Assembly: GCF_013318015.2 (NCBI RefSeq)
Contig: NZ_CP115841.1
Coordinates: 2,480,001-2,544,000 of the forward strand
Origin: Agrobacterium tumefaciens
GTDB lineage: Bacteria; Pseudomonadota; Alphaproteobacteria; Rhizobiales; Rhizobiaceae
Length of the DNA: 64,000 nucleotides
Direction of reading: 5' to 3'
Under the pieces are notes generated by a model, which saw only the letters and a program-made list of their open reading frames with translations, searched no databases and was not told the origin of the DNA. Positions 31,193 through 40,188 of the stretch are shown in pieces (the stretch's first letter is position 1; each line of letters begins with the position of its first letter). Made by a program: the position numbers and the translations under genes.

Positions 31193-34100
31193 TCACTTTG
31201 TCTTTATTGCGGCAAGGGCTTGCATCATGGCATCGTCACCAACCGTCATAAAAGCGGCATTTTCCGTATAAATCAGCGCGCAGACAAATTCCTTGCCGGG
31301 ATAAAGCGGTGACAGAATTTCGCGATAGATGGCAAGCTGTGCCGTGTGGGAGAAGGGTATCTCGTGCGCGTCGCGCGGCGGAACTCGGTTCGTCTTGTAA
31401 TCGACCAGAATGACGCGGTCGCCATCCACTGCCAGCCGGTCGATACGGCCGGAAACCGCATAATGCTGCCTGCCGATCGTCATGGTCCCCATAGTGGAAA
31501 CTTCTGCGCGGCTATTGGGCGAAAATGCCGGCTGCACCGCTGGTTCGGACATGACCCGCAAAACCGCCCGTATCAGATGTTCGCGCTCGGCAGTCGGCCA
31601 GAACCGTGCGGCGCGTTCGGCATAGCGGCGGGCTGCCTCTTCCCGCTCACTCTCGGCAAAATCCGGCAGGGCCTGCAGCATGCGATGCACCAACCGACCG
31701 CGTTGCAATGCCAGTGAGGAGACATCGGCTTTTTCGCCGAAAAGCGGCGAACGCACAGCAAGATCGTCCGCACCGTCATCAATGATGGTGCCCGCGCCGG
31801 AAGGGCTGAGTGGCCTCGGCAATGATGGCAGGGCGGGCAAGGGGGTAAGAAGCCCCGCCGGAAGAGCATATTCTTCTTGCGTCTGTGGTTCAGGCAGCCT
31901 TTGCGGAGCGGGGGTCGAACGAGCATCGGACTTGCGCCAGACAAGCCCCTGCCACTCTTCACCATCGGCCATAAACTGTTGCGGTTGGCAGTGCTTTTCA
32001 TTGTCGGCGAGTGCTGCCTTGACGATGGCGTGCCAGCATTCGGGATTTTCCTTCTGGCCGCGATAACCGCAAACGACCAGATGATCGGCGGCACGTGTCA
32101 TCGCCACATAAAGCAGCCGGCGATATTCGTCTTCCGCGGCCGTCTTCAGGCGTTCCTCATCGGCGCGAATGAGATGATTGGAAAAACCGCTGCCAGGCAG
32201 CCAGACGGGGAAGGCGTCCCCGTCTGCTTCGACGAAGCGCAGTTTAGGGACATGGCTGTGGTTGAAGGCCTTCGAACCGCCATCGACCACAAAAACGACC
32301 GGCGCTTCAAGACCCTTGGAGGCGTGCACGGTCATGATCCGCACTTCACCGCGATCCTTGTCCTGTTCGCGTTTCACCTCCGGCGAATCCGTTTCCAGAA
32401 CGGATAGGAAGGCTTGCAGGCCGGGCAAGCCGGTCCTTTCATGGTCAAGCGCAAAGGACAGGAACTCGTCCAGAACATCGCTCGCCTCGTTGCCGAGACG
32501 ACCCAGGAATTTTTTGCGCCCGTCATGCAGGGTCAGAACCGCAGCGAAGAAATCATGCACCGTTGCCGTTTTCGAAAGCCCGATAAAGTTCTTAAGCTTG
32601 TTGGCGATTGCGAAGAAGCGGCTGTTCTCGTCTTGCGAAAGCGTCTGCAATCTTTGCCACACGCTCTCCGTATCGGATCGCGTGGCAGCGACATCGAAAA
32701 CATCGTCTTCGGAGAGATTGAAAAGCGGGCTTTTCAACAGCGCGGCCAGAGAAAGGTCATCCTCAGGCAGCACGACAAAACGGCCAAGCGCCAGAAGGTC
32801 CTGCACGGCGATGTGATCGGTCAGGCGAAGACGGTCGGCACCGGCGACTGGAATATTCTTGCGCCGTTTCAGCTCACGGGTCAGCGCATTGACGAAAGCA
32901 TGGCGTTTTCTGACCAACACAAGAATATCGCCGGGCTCAATAGCGCGTTCCACGCCCTTTTCGATGATTGTCTGGTTGCCGATCATGCCGGCAATGCGCG
33001 CGGCGATCCGGCGGGCAACGATGGTGGCCGGCGCGCTTTCCCGAAGTGCATCGAAAGGTGCCGTCCAGTCTTCTTCGTCCTCGGCGGTTTCCGGCGCCAC
33101 CATATCCCAGACTTCCACGGTGCCGGGGTGGCCGGCGCGGTTGGAGCGGTGTTCGACTGGCTCGTTATCGGCGCTGAGGCCGCTGGCATTTTTAGGGTCC
33201 GAAAAGACCTGATCGACGGCGGCCAGCACATCTTCCGTGGAACGGAAGGACAGCGGCAGGCGGATGCGGTGAAATGCCTGCTCCACCGAATCGACACGCC
33301 TTTTGGTCTCGTCGCGCTCCTGCGAAAACCGCTCCGGTCGTGCGCCCTGGAACGAATAGATCGATTGCTTTTCATCACCCACGGCAAAAAGCGTGCGCCG
33401 CCCCATGCGGGCGCTCTCGCCGCTGAAGAAGTCCGCCGCCAGCGACTGGATGATCGACCATTGCACAGGGCTGGTATCCTGCGCCTCATCGACGAGAATA
33501 TGGTCGATACCCTGATCTAGCTTGTAATGCACCCAGGCGCCCGCCGTATCGCGGTTGAGGAGATTGGCGGCGCGCTCGATCAGATCCTCAAAATCGAGCT
33601 GGCTTCGCTGCTTTTTCAGATCCTCGAAATCGCCGATCAGTCTCTCAGCCAGAACAAGCGCGCATTTCGTCGCCTCCAGCATTCGCACCAGACGATAGCG
33701 GTTGCGACAGGCCACGACATGGTCCCGCGCAAGCGTCAGCGCGTCGACGAGATCGGGTGCGGATTTCTGCATGCCCTTGTTGATGACATAGGCATCGGAT
33801 TTTTTCTCGCCCTTGGCTGTCAACAGCGCAGCTTCGATGAATTCCATGCGCCGCACGGAATCCGTCTGCCGTTTCGCTTCCCGCAGGGCATAAGCGACAT
33901 CTATGACGCGCGATCCGCCCACTTCATCGGCAAGCGTCAGATAGGTATCGAGGGAAAGCCCCGAGAGACCGGGCAAGGGCCAGAATGCCGCCGCTGCCGT
34001 TTCTTCGGTTTCACCCGCGTCTATCTGCATTGCCTGCCGCAATTGGGCATCGATGCCATCAGCCTGTTTTGCATCGATCAAAAAGGCACGAAGGGCGCTG

Positions 34101-34750
34101 CGATTGGCGATGATGGCGGTGAGTAGCGATTCGAGCCCGCTTTCGTCCGCCAAATCAAGCACATAAGCGAGAGACTGCGCGAGATCGGTGTCTCCCTCCG
34201 TCGAAACCGCCGTTAAAAGCGACCGACGTGCCTCAGCCAGCAGGGTTGTTGCGGCGCGGTCATCAAGCACGGAGAAGTGGCCGGCGACATTGGCCTCCAG
34301 CGGGAACTGATGCAACAAGGCTTCGCAGAAGGCGTGGATCGTCTGGATCTTCAGCCCACCGGGCGTTTCCAGCGCCTTGGCGAACAGCCGCCGCGCTTCG
34401 GCCAGCTTGATGCGATCCGGCATCTTTCCTTCGATGGCAGCGACGCGATCCCCAAGATCGTTATCCGGCAACGTAGCCCATTCCGCCAGACGGTCGAAAA
34501 CGCGGCTCGACATTTCGGACGCCGCTGCCTTGGTATAGGTGAGGCACAGAATTGCGGAGGGTCGGCACCCGGCCAGAAGTAGACGGATGACGCGCTGGGT
34601 CAGCACATGGGTCTTGCCGGAGCCGGCATTGGCCGAAACCCAGGCGGAACTTGCCGGATCGGAGGCGAGCCGCTGTCGGTCGCTCGTCCAGTCTATCCAG
34701 CTTTGCGGGGTGTCCGTGGCAGGCCCGTGATCGATAGGGTCAATCATCAT
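31193..34750 (-). CDS. addA: Helicase-nuclease subunit AddA
   Basis: 1185 residues from the ATG at 34750 (another ATG follows at once). A longer frame reading back into addB is rejected. UvrD-type helicase motifs include Walker [28 protein letters not shown] (motif II), [14 protein letters not shown] (III), [15 protein letters not shown] (V) and YVAMTRA (VI). The C-terminal RecB-like nuclease has [11 protein letters not shown]. With AddB it resects double-strand breaks and loads RecA, replacing RecBCD. It overlaps addB by 11 bp. Confidence 0.95.
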   Translation of the reverse strand: MMIDPIDHGPATDTPQSWIDWTSDRQRLASDPASSAWVSANAGSGKTHVLTQRVIRLLLAGCRPSAILCLTYTKAAASEMSSRVFDRLAEWATLPDNDLGDRVAAIEGKMPDRIKLAEARRLFAKALETPGGLKIQTIHAFCEALLHQFPLEANVAGHFSVLDDRAATTLLAEARRSLLTAVSTEGDTDLAQSLAYVLDLADESGLESLLTAIIANRSALRAFLIDAKQADGIDAQLRQAMQIDAGETEETAAAAFWPLPGLSGLSLDTYLTLADEVGGSRVIDVAYALREAKRQTDSVRRMEFIEAALLTAKGEKKSDAYVINKGMQKSAPDLVDALTLARDHVVACRNRYRLVRMLEATKCALVLAERLIGDFEDLKKQRSQLDFEDLIERAANLLNRDTAGAWVHYKLDQGIDHILVDEAQDTSPVQWSIIQSLAADFFSGESARMGRRTLFAVGDEKQSIYSFQGARPERFSQERDETKRRVDSVEQAFHRIRLPLSFRSTEDVLAAVDQVFSDPKNASGLSADNEPVEHRSNRAGHPGTVEVWDMVAPETAEDEEDWTAPFDALRESAPATIVARRIAARIAGMIGNQTIIEKGVERAIEPGDILVLVRKRHAFVNALTRELKRRKNIPVAGADRLRLTDHIAVQDLLALGRFVVLPEDDLSLAALLKSPLFNLSEDDVFDVAATRSDTESVWQRLQTLSQDENSRFFAIANKLKNFIGLSKTATVHDFFAAVLTLHDGRKKFLGRLGNEASDVLDEFLSFALDHERTGLPGLQAFLSVLETDSPEVKREQDKDRGEVRIMTVHASKGLEAPVVFVVDGGSKAFNHSHVPKLRFVEADGDAFPVWLPGSGFSNHLIRADEERLKTAAEDEYRRLLYVAMTRAADHLVVCGYRGQKENPECWHAIVKAALADNEKHCQPQQFMADGEEWQGLVWRKSDARSTPAPQRLPEPQTQEEYALPAGLLTPLPALPSLPRPLSPSGAGTIIDDGADDLAVRSPLFGEKADVSSLALQRGRLVHRMLQALPDFAESEREEAARRYAERAARFWPTAEREHLIRAVLRVMSEPAVQPAFSPNSRAEVSTMGTMTIGRQHYAVSGRIDRLAVDGDRVILVDYKTNRVPPRDAHEIPFSHTAQLAIYREILSPLYPGKEFVCALIYTENAAFMTVGDDAMMQALAAIKTK

Positions 34751-37700
34751 CGCCGTCTCCCGGTTCTGCCGTCGACCATTCCGAAACGCGGGCGAGGTGG
34801 TCATATTCCCCACCGTAGGATTGTTGCTCCTCCGGCACCAGCCGCGAGGCAAAGCCGTTTTCGCCATCACGCAGCGAACGCACGAACTTGGCCAGCTGAT
34901 CGATTGATTCGGTTGCCAGCTCAATTGCCGATTTCGGTGCTTTTTTGCCACCCCGGTTGGAGTGTTCGTTGTTAACCTGGTCGGCAAAAAAACGGGTACC
35001 CGGCCGCAGGCGCACATAGATAAGGTTTTCAGGTGTCTGCGAACCCGCCTCGCGGAAGGCGCCCCGCATCAGTGCTGCCGCTTCCAGCGCGAGCTGGGGG
35101 TCGAGCAGCGCGCGCGCCTGATTGACTGAAGGCGCAAGCCCCGTTTTGTAGTCGATAATATCCGCCTGACCGCCGGTCTTGATATCTATGCGGTCGGCGA
35201 TGCCGGTCAGCCTTATTCCTGCCTCGGGGATTTCCTGTCCGGCACGCGCCTCGAAAAAGCTGCGGCGGATGGATGGATGTCGTTCTTTCTCCCAGTCGAT
35301 GAAGGCGCGTGCCACCGCCTCGAATCGCGGGCGCCAGATGACATCGACATGTGCAGGAAGATCTTCCGCGTCGAAACTTTCATCCAGAATACGCTGCATG
35401 GCCTCGAGCGATGCCGGTGTGCCGGGAATATGCCCCTCGCGGGAATAGCGCTCGATGATTGCATGATAGAGCGTGCCACGGTCGGCGGCATTGGGATCGC
35501 GGTTGAAGCCATCAAGCGGGTTGAGCTTCAGGATACGCCGCGCGTAGATCGAATAGGGGTCACGGCGCAGCCTGCCCACTTCGCTGAAGGAATAGCTCTT
35601 CGGCTGCAAGTCGGCCGGCGGTTTGGGGGCAGGGCGCTTTGCTGCTTCCTGGTCGATGCTCGCATCCATCAGGGCTGCCCAGTGGCGATAGGTCTCGCCG
35701 CGCTTCTTCAGCTGGTCGGCAAAATCCTCGCCGCCGAGTGCCAGCAACCGTTGCAGCCAGCGTGATGCGACTGCGGGTGTCGAGCCCTGTCTGAGCGCGC
35801 GGCTGTAGAAAATCTGCCGTGTCCCGTTCGCCATCTCGAAATCGTGCGCCAGCTGGCCGATGCGCCGCTCCGGCGGTTCCAGACCGATGGCTGTCTTCAT
35901 GTTGCGGGACAGAAACGGGTTGTTTGCCGTCTGGCCCGGCCAAAGCCCTTCATTGAGACCGCCGATCACGACAGTGTCGACGCTTTGCAGTCGTGCCTCA
36001 AGGGCACCGAAAATAAAAATGCGAGGATGGCGCATGGATCGCGGCTTGATCGATTCGCCAGCCACCAGTGCCGCGAAGATATCAGCCCATTGCGGACCAT
36101 CCGCATCCAGGATTTCGCCGCTTTCCATCAATTCGCCAAACAGGCCGGAAAGCTTGTCGCCTGCCTCGCCGGACCAGAGAGTGGCAAGATCGTTGTTGTC
36201 ATCCGCGCAGATGGCTTCGATCACCCGGCCCGTCCGCTCGGCCCAATCGGAAAGCGGCAATTTGTCCGTGAAAGACCGGCCTGAGCGGTCGCGACGAACG
36301 AATGCGCTGCCAAGCGGCTCTGTCGAAACGGCGATTCGGCGTGCCAGATCGCGCGCGGCGTCTACGCTTCCCTCGGGCAGTGCCAGCCTCCAGGCAGGCG
36401 GATGCCGGTCATCACGCTGCGCCGCCAGTTGCGCATCGAGAACCGCCTCCAGATTGCCGATTTCGGTTTCGACGCGGCCGCCTCTAAGTGCGATCAATTC
36501 CAGCGCCTTTGATGCTTTTGTATAAGCCTCCAGCGAAAGCCCGAAACGGCTGAGCGGATGTTTCAGAAGGGAAATGACCGGCACCGGATCTCCGGACCTG
36601 AGGATCGCTTCCAGTGCGAGTTGGGTCAGTCCGGCCTGCGGCGTGGCGGAAAGCGGCGTACCGGCGGAATCGTCGGCTTCGATACCGAAGCGCTGCAATT
36701 CCGTCGCCACGCGCCTGGCCAGTCCGCGATCGGGCGTGATCAGCGCGGCCTGAGACGGGCGGCCAGCGCCCGGCGCTTCAAGCGCCAGCCGCAGCGCCAC
36801 CGCAATTGCGGTAGCCTCTTCGCGTTCGTTGGCAGCTTCTATCAGGGTCGCTGCCGCAAAAGCATCGTCGAAAAATCCGGGTTGCTTGTCCTCACGCCAG
36901 CGGTTCCAGTCGCTGGTGGATTTGGCAGGAGCAAGTGCTGCCGAAAAAACCGCCGCGCGTTTTTCAAGATCGCTATCGATAGCGCCGATCTGAACGACAT
37001 CGTCTCGCATGATATCGAGCTTCTGCAACAGCATGTAGAGCCCGTATTGCGAATGGGTGCGGCTTGAAGGATCGGTAGGGTCCTCGGCAATAGCCTCCCA
37101 TTGTCCCTCCGGCATCGTAAGATCGAGGCCCGGAAGCACGACGACGCCCTGGGGCAGGGAGGCGACAGAGGCGATAAGGTCTGCTGCTGCCGGAATTGAG
37201 CCCGTGGAGCCCGCAACGATGATCGGTCCGGTGTCCGGCAGGTTGGCAAGCCGGTTCGCCTCTGCCCTCAGGATACCGTTGCGATGTCGGCCTGCGGAAG
37301 TTCGATTGAGTTCGGCAAGACGGGCGGGCCAGAACACGCTGGCGATTTTCAGGAAATCCGCCGTCAGCTGCCACCATTGGGCGTGATCGCCGGTATCGAG
37401 ATGCGCGAGCGCCTCCCATTCTTTTTCTTCCGTATCCATCGCATCGATCACTTCGCCAAGCGCGCGCGCCAGCCATATGGCGTCGGCAGGGCTGGCGGGG
37501 GCGACCAGTGGTGAGTCCGAATGGATGGCCCTGATGGCGTCCGGCAGGCTGTTGCGCCATGCCAGAATGAGGCGCGCCAGCTCGATTTGCCGGCCGGTGC
37601 CGGAAATCGGCGGCGCCAGATCCATGATCTCAGGATTTTCGATCTCGAAGAAGCCGCTGTCGTCATCGGTTTCGCCGAGCGGCCGGATCAGTGGCAAAAT

Positions 37701-37925
37701 GGCGGAACGGCCGCCCAGAAGATCGACAAACTCTGAGCGCAGCACGCGGGCGGAGCGCCGGGTCGGAACATAGATCGTCACCTTGGCAAGCGAAAGCGGA
37801 TCCGCAGGGTCATATTTATAGCCGGCTGTCAGTGTCCCGTCACACAGCGTTTCCGCGAGCGTTTTGAGGAACGGTGTTCCCGCAGCGATCGTCAGGACGC
37901 GCTTTGCGTGATGGGTCAAAGTCAT
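34740..37925 (-). CDS. addB: Double-strand break repair protein AddB (alphaproteobacterial type)
   Basis: 1061 residues. The N-terminal region carries only a degenerate P-loop (AGTPFLKTLAE) in an inactive helicase fold. The C-terminal PD-(D/E)XK nuclease has TGIADRIDIK followed by DIIDYKTGLAPS. The four cysteines that hold an Fe-S cluster in Bacillus AddB are absent; I found no cysteine in the C-terminal nuclease region. It resects the opposite strand from AddA and probably scans for the recombination hotspot. It overlaps murU by 4 bp and addA by 11 bp. Confidence 0.93.
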   Translation of the reverse strand: MTLTHHAKRVLTIAAGTPFLKTLAETLCDGTLTAGYKYDPADPLSLAKVTIYVPTRRSARVLRSEFVDLLGGRSAILPLIRPLGETDDDSGFFEIENPEIMDLAPPISGTGRQIELARLILAWRNSLPDAIRAIHSDSPLVAPASPADAIWLARALGEVIDAMDTEEKEWEALAHLDTGDHAQWWQLTADFLKIASVFWPARLAELNRTSAGRHRNGILRAEANRLANLPDTGPIIVAGSTGSIPAAADLIASVASLPQGVVVLPGLDLTMPEGQWEAIAEDPTDPSSRTHSQYGLYMLLQKLDIMRDDVVQIGAIDSDLEKRAAVFSAALAPAKSTSDWNRWREDKQPGFFDDAFAAATLIEAANEREEATAIAVALRLALEAPGAGRPSQAALITPDRGLARRVATELQRFGIEADDSAGTPLSATPQAGLTQLALEAILRSGDPVPVISLLKHPLSRFGLSLEAYTKASKALELIALRGGRVETEIGNLEAVLDAQLAAQRDDRHPPAWRLALPEGSVDAARDLARRIAVSTEPLGSAFVRRDRSGRSFTDKLPLSDWAERTGRVIEAICADDNNDLATLWSGEAGDKLSGLFGELMESGEILDADGPQWADIFAALVAGESIKPRSMRHPRIFIFGALEARLQSVDTVVIGGLNEGLWPGQTANNPFLSRNMKTAIGLEPPERRIGQLAHDFEMANGTRQIFYSRALRQGSTPAVASRWLQRLLALGGEDFADQLKKRGETYRHWAALMDASIDQEAAKRPAPKPPADLQPKSYSFSEVGRLRRDPYSIYARRILKLNPLDGFNRDPNAADRGTLYHAIIERYSREGHIPGTPASLEAMQRILDESFDAEDLPAHVDVIWRPRFEAVARAFIDWEKERHPSIRRSFFEARAGQEIPEAGIRLTGIADRIDIKTGGQADIIDYKTGLAPSVNQARALLDPQLALEAAALMRGAFREAGSQTPENLIYVRLRPGTRFFADQVNNEHSNRGGKKAPKSAIELATESIDQLAKFVRSLRDGENGFASRLVPEEQQSYGGEYDHLARVSEWSTAEPGDGDDD

Positions 37926-38659
37926 GCAGAGCGCTTTTCCCTGTATTGCCGGATGATACTTTCGGCATCGTCTATCGCATCGGGAGTGCCGACGGTGATC
38001 CAGTGGCCATCCAGTGAAAGCCCGAAAAGCCGGTCTTTCTCGATGGCGCTGTCGAAATAGATATTCAGGTTGAAAGCATCCCCCGGCGCATCATCCAGCA
38101 GGTGCGAATCCATGGCAATGGCCCCGGCGTAAACCACCGGGTTCGTGTCCCCGTCGCGATACCGCGCCAGTCTACCATCCGACGAGAGGTTGAAATCCCT
38201 CTTGCCGTTATGACCGGTGGTACGGTCCATATCGACGCAGAGCATCGCCATATCCATGCGCGTGGCATCGAAGAATTGCGCAAGCTTGCGCAGGTTGCTG
38301 ACGGCATTCAGCTGTTCGCCAATCCAGAAAAGATCGGCATTCATCACGAAGACGGGACCTGGCTCCAGAAGTTTCAGGCCCTTGGCAAGTCCGCCACCTG
38401 AATTCATCAGCTGCGACCGCTCGTCGGAAATCAGGATTTCGGCGTCGGTACGGGTTTCAAGATGGGCGATCATCTGATCGGCATGGTGATGGACGTTGAC
38501 GACGATCTTCTCGGCGCCGGCCTCGACAAGGGCGTCGAGCGCGTAGTCGATCATCGGTTTGCCGGCGATCTTGACGAGCGGTTTCGGGATCGTATCCGTG
38601 ATCGGGCGCATCCGGGTGCCGAGCCCGGCGGCCAGCACCATCGCGTTCTTGATCGTCAT
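37922..38659 (-). CDS. murU: N-acetylmuramate-1-phosphate uridylyltransferase MurU-like nucleotidyltransferase
   Basis: 245 residues from the ATG at 38659. The sugar nucleotidyltransferase signature AMVLAAGLGTRMRPITDTIPKPLVKIAGKPMI is complete, and VMNADLFW is the metal-binding region. By motif alone it could be a mannose-1-phosphate guanylyltransferase. The adjacent AmgK-type kinase points to MurU, which makes UDP-MurNAc from MurNAc-1-phosphate during cell-wall recycling as in Pseudomonas. Overlap with addB and a 23-bp gap to tsaE-amgK indicate one operon. Confidence 0.82.
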   Translation of the reverse strand: MTIKNAMVLAAGLGTRMRPITDTIPKPLVKIAGKPMIDYALDALVEAGAEKIVVNVHHHADQMIAHLETRTDAEILISDERSQLMNSGGGLAKGLKLLEPGPVFVMNADLFWIGEQLNAVSNLRKLAQFFDATRMDMAMLCVDMDRTTGHNGKRDFNLSSDGRLARYRDGDTNPVVYAGAIAMDSHLLDDAPGDAFNLNIYFDSAIEKDRLFGLSLDGHWITVGTPDAIDDAESIIRQYREKRSA

Positions 38660-38682
38660 CGTGGTCAACCGTCTTTCAGTCT

Positions 38683-40188
38683 TTAAAATTCCATGCCCAT
38701 ATGGACGCACCAGTCTTTGAGCGGTGCAAGTTCGGGATGCGAAAGCGCTGCGGAAAGATAGCGAAACGTCCTTGGCATATGTTTCATATAACCGGGTTTG
38801 CCATCGCGTTCCAACAGCCTTACCCAGATACCGGCCAGTTTGCAGTTGCGCTGCGCCGACATGATGGCGAAAGCCTTGAGAAAGGACGCCTCATCGAAGG
38901 ACGGCTCGTCTCGTCTAATGTCGAGATAGTGCGAAAGCAGGCGTTCCTGCAGTTCGGGCGAAATGGTAACCCGCGCATCCTGCACGATGGAGGCGAGATC
39001 GTAGGCCGTCGGGCCGATCATCGCGTCTTGAAAATCGATCAGTCCGACTTGCCGGATGCCTGCATTATGCTCTTGCCAGAGAATGTTGGGCGAATGGAAA
39101 TCGCGCAGAAGTAGCCCGCTTTCGCAGCCACTGAGCGCGTCTATCAGGCCGTCCCAGAGAGCATAATAGTCACGCTTCTCGGTATCGGACAGTGATTTGC
39201 CGCGTTTGTGGGGCAGATACCATTCCACCAGCAGCGACACCTCGATCTTCATCGCCGGTCGATCGAAAGGAGGCACTTCGTAGGTGCTGCCGTCACCGAC
39301 CAGCAGCTTGCGCGGTGCCGGAGATTTGTGAAGGGCGGCGAGGCAGGCGACGCTTTGCAGATAACGTTCCTCTATCGGCGTTCCGTCAAGCGCAAGCACC
39401 CCATCCCGCCCGAGGTCCTCCAGGAGGAGAATGCCCTGATCGGTATCCGCCGCCAGTATTTCAGGCGCGCAAAAGCCGCTATTTCGCAGATAATTGCCGA
39501 TCGCCACGAAGGAACGGGCATCCTGGGCAAGATGGGCGATTTCCGCATAGGTCTTGCCATCAGCAACGATCGCACCTCTCAAAGGGCGTCGCCAGTCCAT
39601 CAGGATAAGGTCCGGACCATCGGTGGAAATGATCTCATAGGCGCGTGTGGAAGCATCGCCGCTTAGGAAATGGCGGGTCGCATCGCCCTTGCCATTTTTC
39701 GCAAGAAAATCGCGAATGGCAAAAACGCGCTCAAGCCGTGCTTTCTGTTTCGCGGGAGCATCGATTACAGCCCGACGCCCGTCACCGGAGTGCTCCAGCC
39801 GCAGGCTGATGGTCTGGTTTGGCGGTAGGATGTCGGCGGCAATATCAGGCCACTCGATCAGGCAGATACCGTCTTCCAGCATCTCGTCGATGCCGAGTTC
39901 GTCCAGTTCCGAGACGTCAGACAGTCGGTACAGATCAAGATGGGCAACGGGAATACGTGTTGGATAGGTCTGGATGATCGTGAATGTGGGGCTTGGAACT
40001 TCAAGATCAGGTGCATCCGCCATCGCCCGGATGAAGGCGCGGGCGAGAGTGGATTTGCCCGCGCCGAGATCTCCGATCAGCGCGAGGCAATCGCCAGCTC
40101 CCAAAGCCAGCGCCAGATCTTCGCCTAACCGGATGGTGTCCTTCTCCCCATTAAGGGAAAGGGTGATCGGCAGGATATCGTCACTCAT
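38683..40188 (-). CDS. TsaE-AmgK fusion: tRNA t6A ATPase joined to anomeric MurNAc/GlcNAc kinase
   Basis: 501 residues in two domains. Residues 1-145 are TsaE (YjeE): P-loop GDLGAGKST at 39-47, then SPTFTIIQTY, HLDLYRLSD and IEWPD, all typical of the ATPase that assists t6A37 formation on tRNA with TsaB and TsaD. Residues 155-501 are an aminoglycoside-phosphotransferase fold with catalytic Asp363 in LRDFHSPNILW and metal-binding Asp385 in IDFQDA, matching AmgK kinases. The split falls near 39739. It overlaps divL by 4 bp and lies directly before murU, AmgK's pathway partner. I see no internal start or frameshift, so it is one polypeptide. Confidence 0.88.
   Translation of the reverse strand: MSDDILPITLSLNGEKDTIRLGEDLALALGAGDCLALIGDLGAGKSTLARAFIRAMADAPDLEVPSPTFTIIQTYPTRIPVAHLDLYRLSDVSELDELGIDEMLEDGICLIEWPDIAADILPPNQTISLRLEHSGDGRRAVIDAPAKQKARLERVFAIRDFLAKNGKGDATRHFLSGDASTRAYEIISTDGPDLILMDWRRPLRGAIVADGKTYAEIAHLAQDARSFVAIGNYLRNSGFCAPEILAADTDQGILLLEDLGRDGVLALDGTPIEERYLQSVACLAALHKSPAPRKLLVGDGSTYEVPPFDRPAMKIEVSLLVEWYLPHKRGKSLSDTEKRDYYALWDGLIDALSGCESGLLLRDFHSPNILWQEHNAGIRQVGLIDFQDAMIGPTAYDLASIVQDARVTISPELQERLLSHYLDIRRDEPSFDEASFLKAFAIMSAQRNCKLAGIWVRLLERDGKPGYMKHMPRTFRYLSAALSHPELAPLKDWCVHMGMEF

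Noticed and set aside
34751..35017. Longer addA start giving 89 extra residues
   Set aside because: The extension would lie within addB in another frame and shows no AddA homology. The start near 34750 gives the usual short lead to the Walker A motif.
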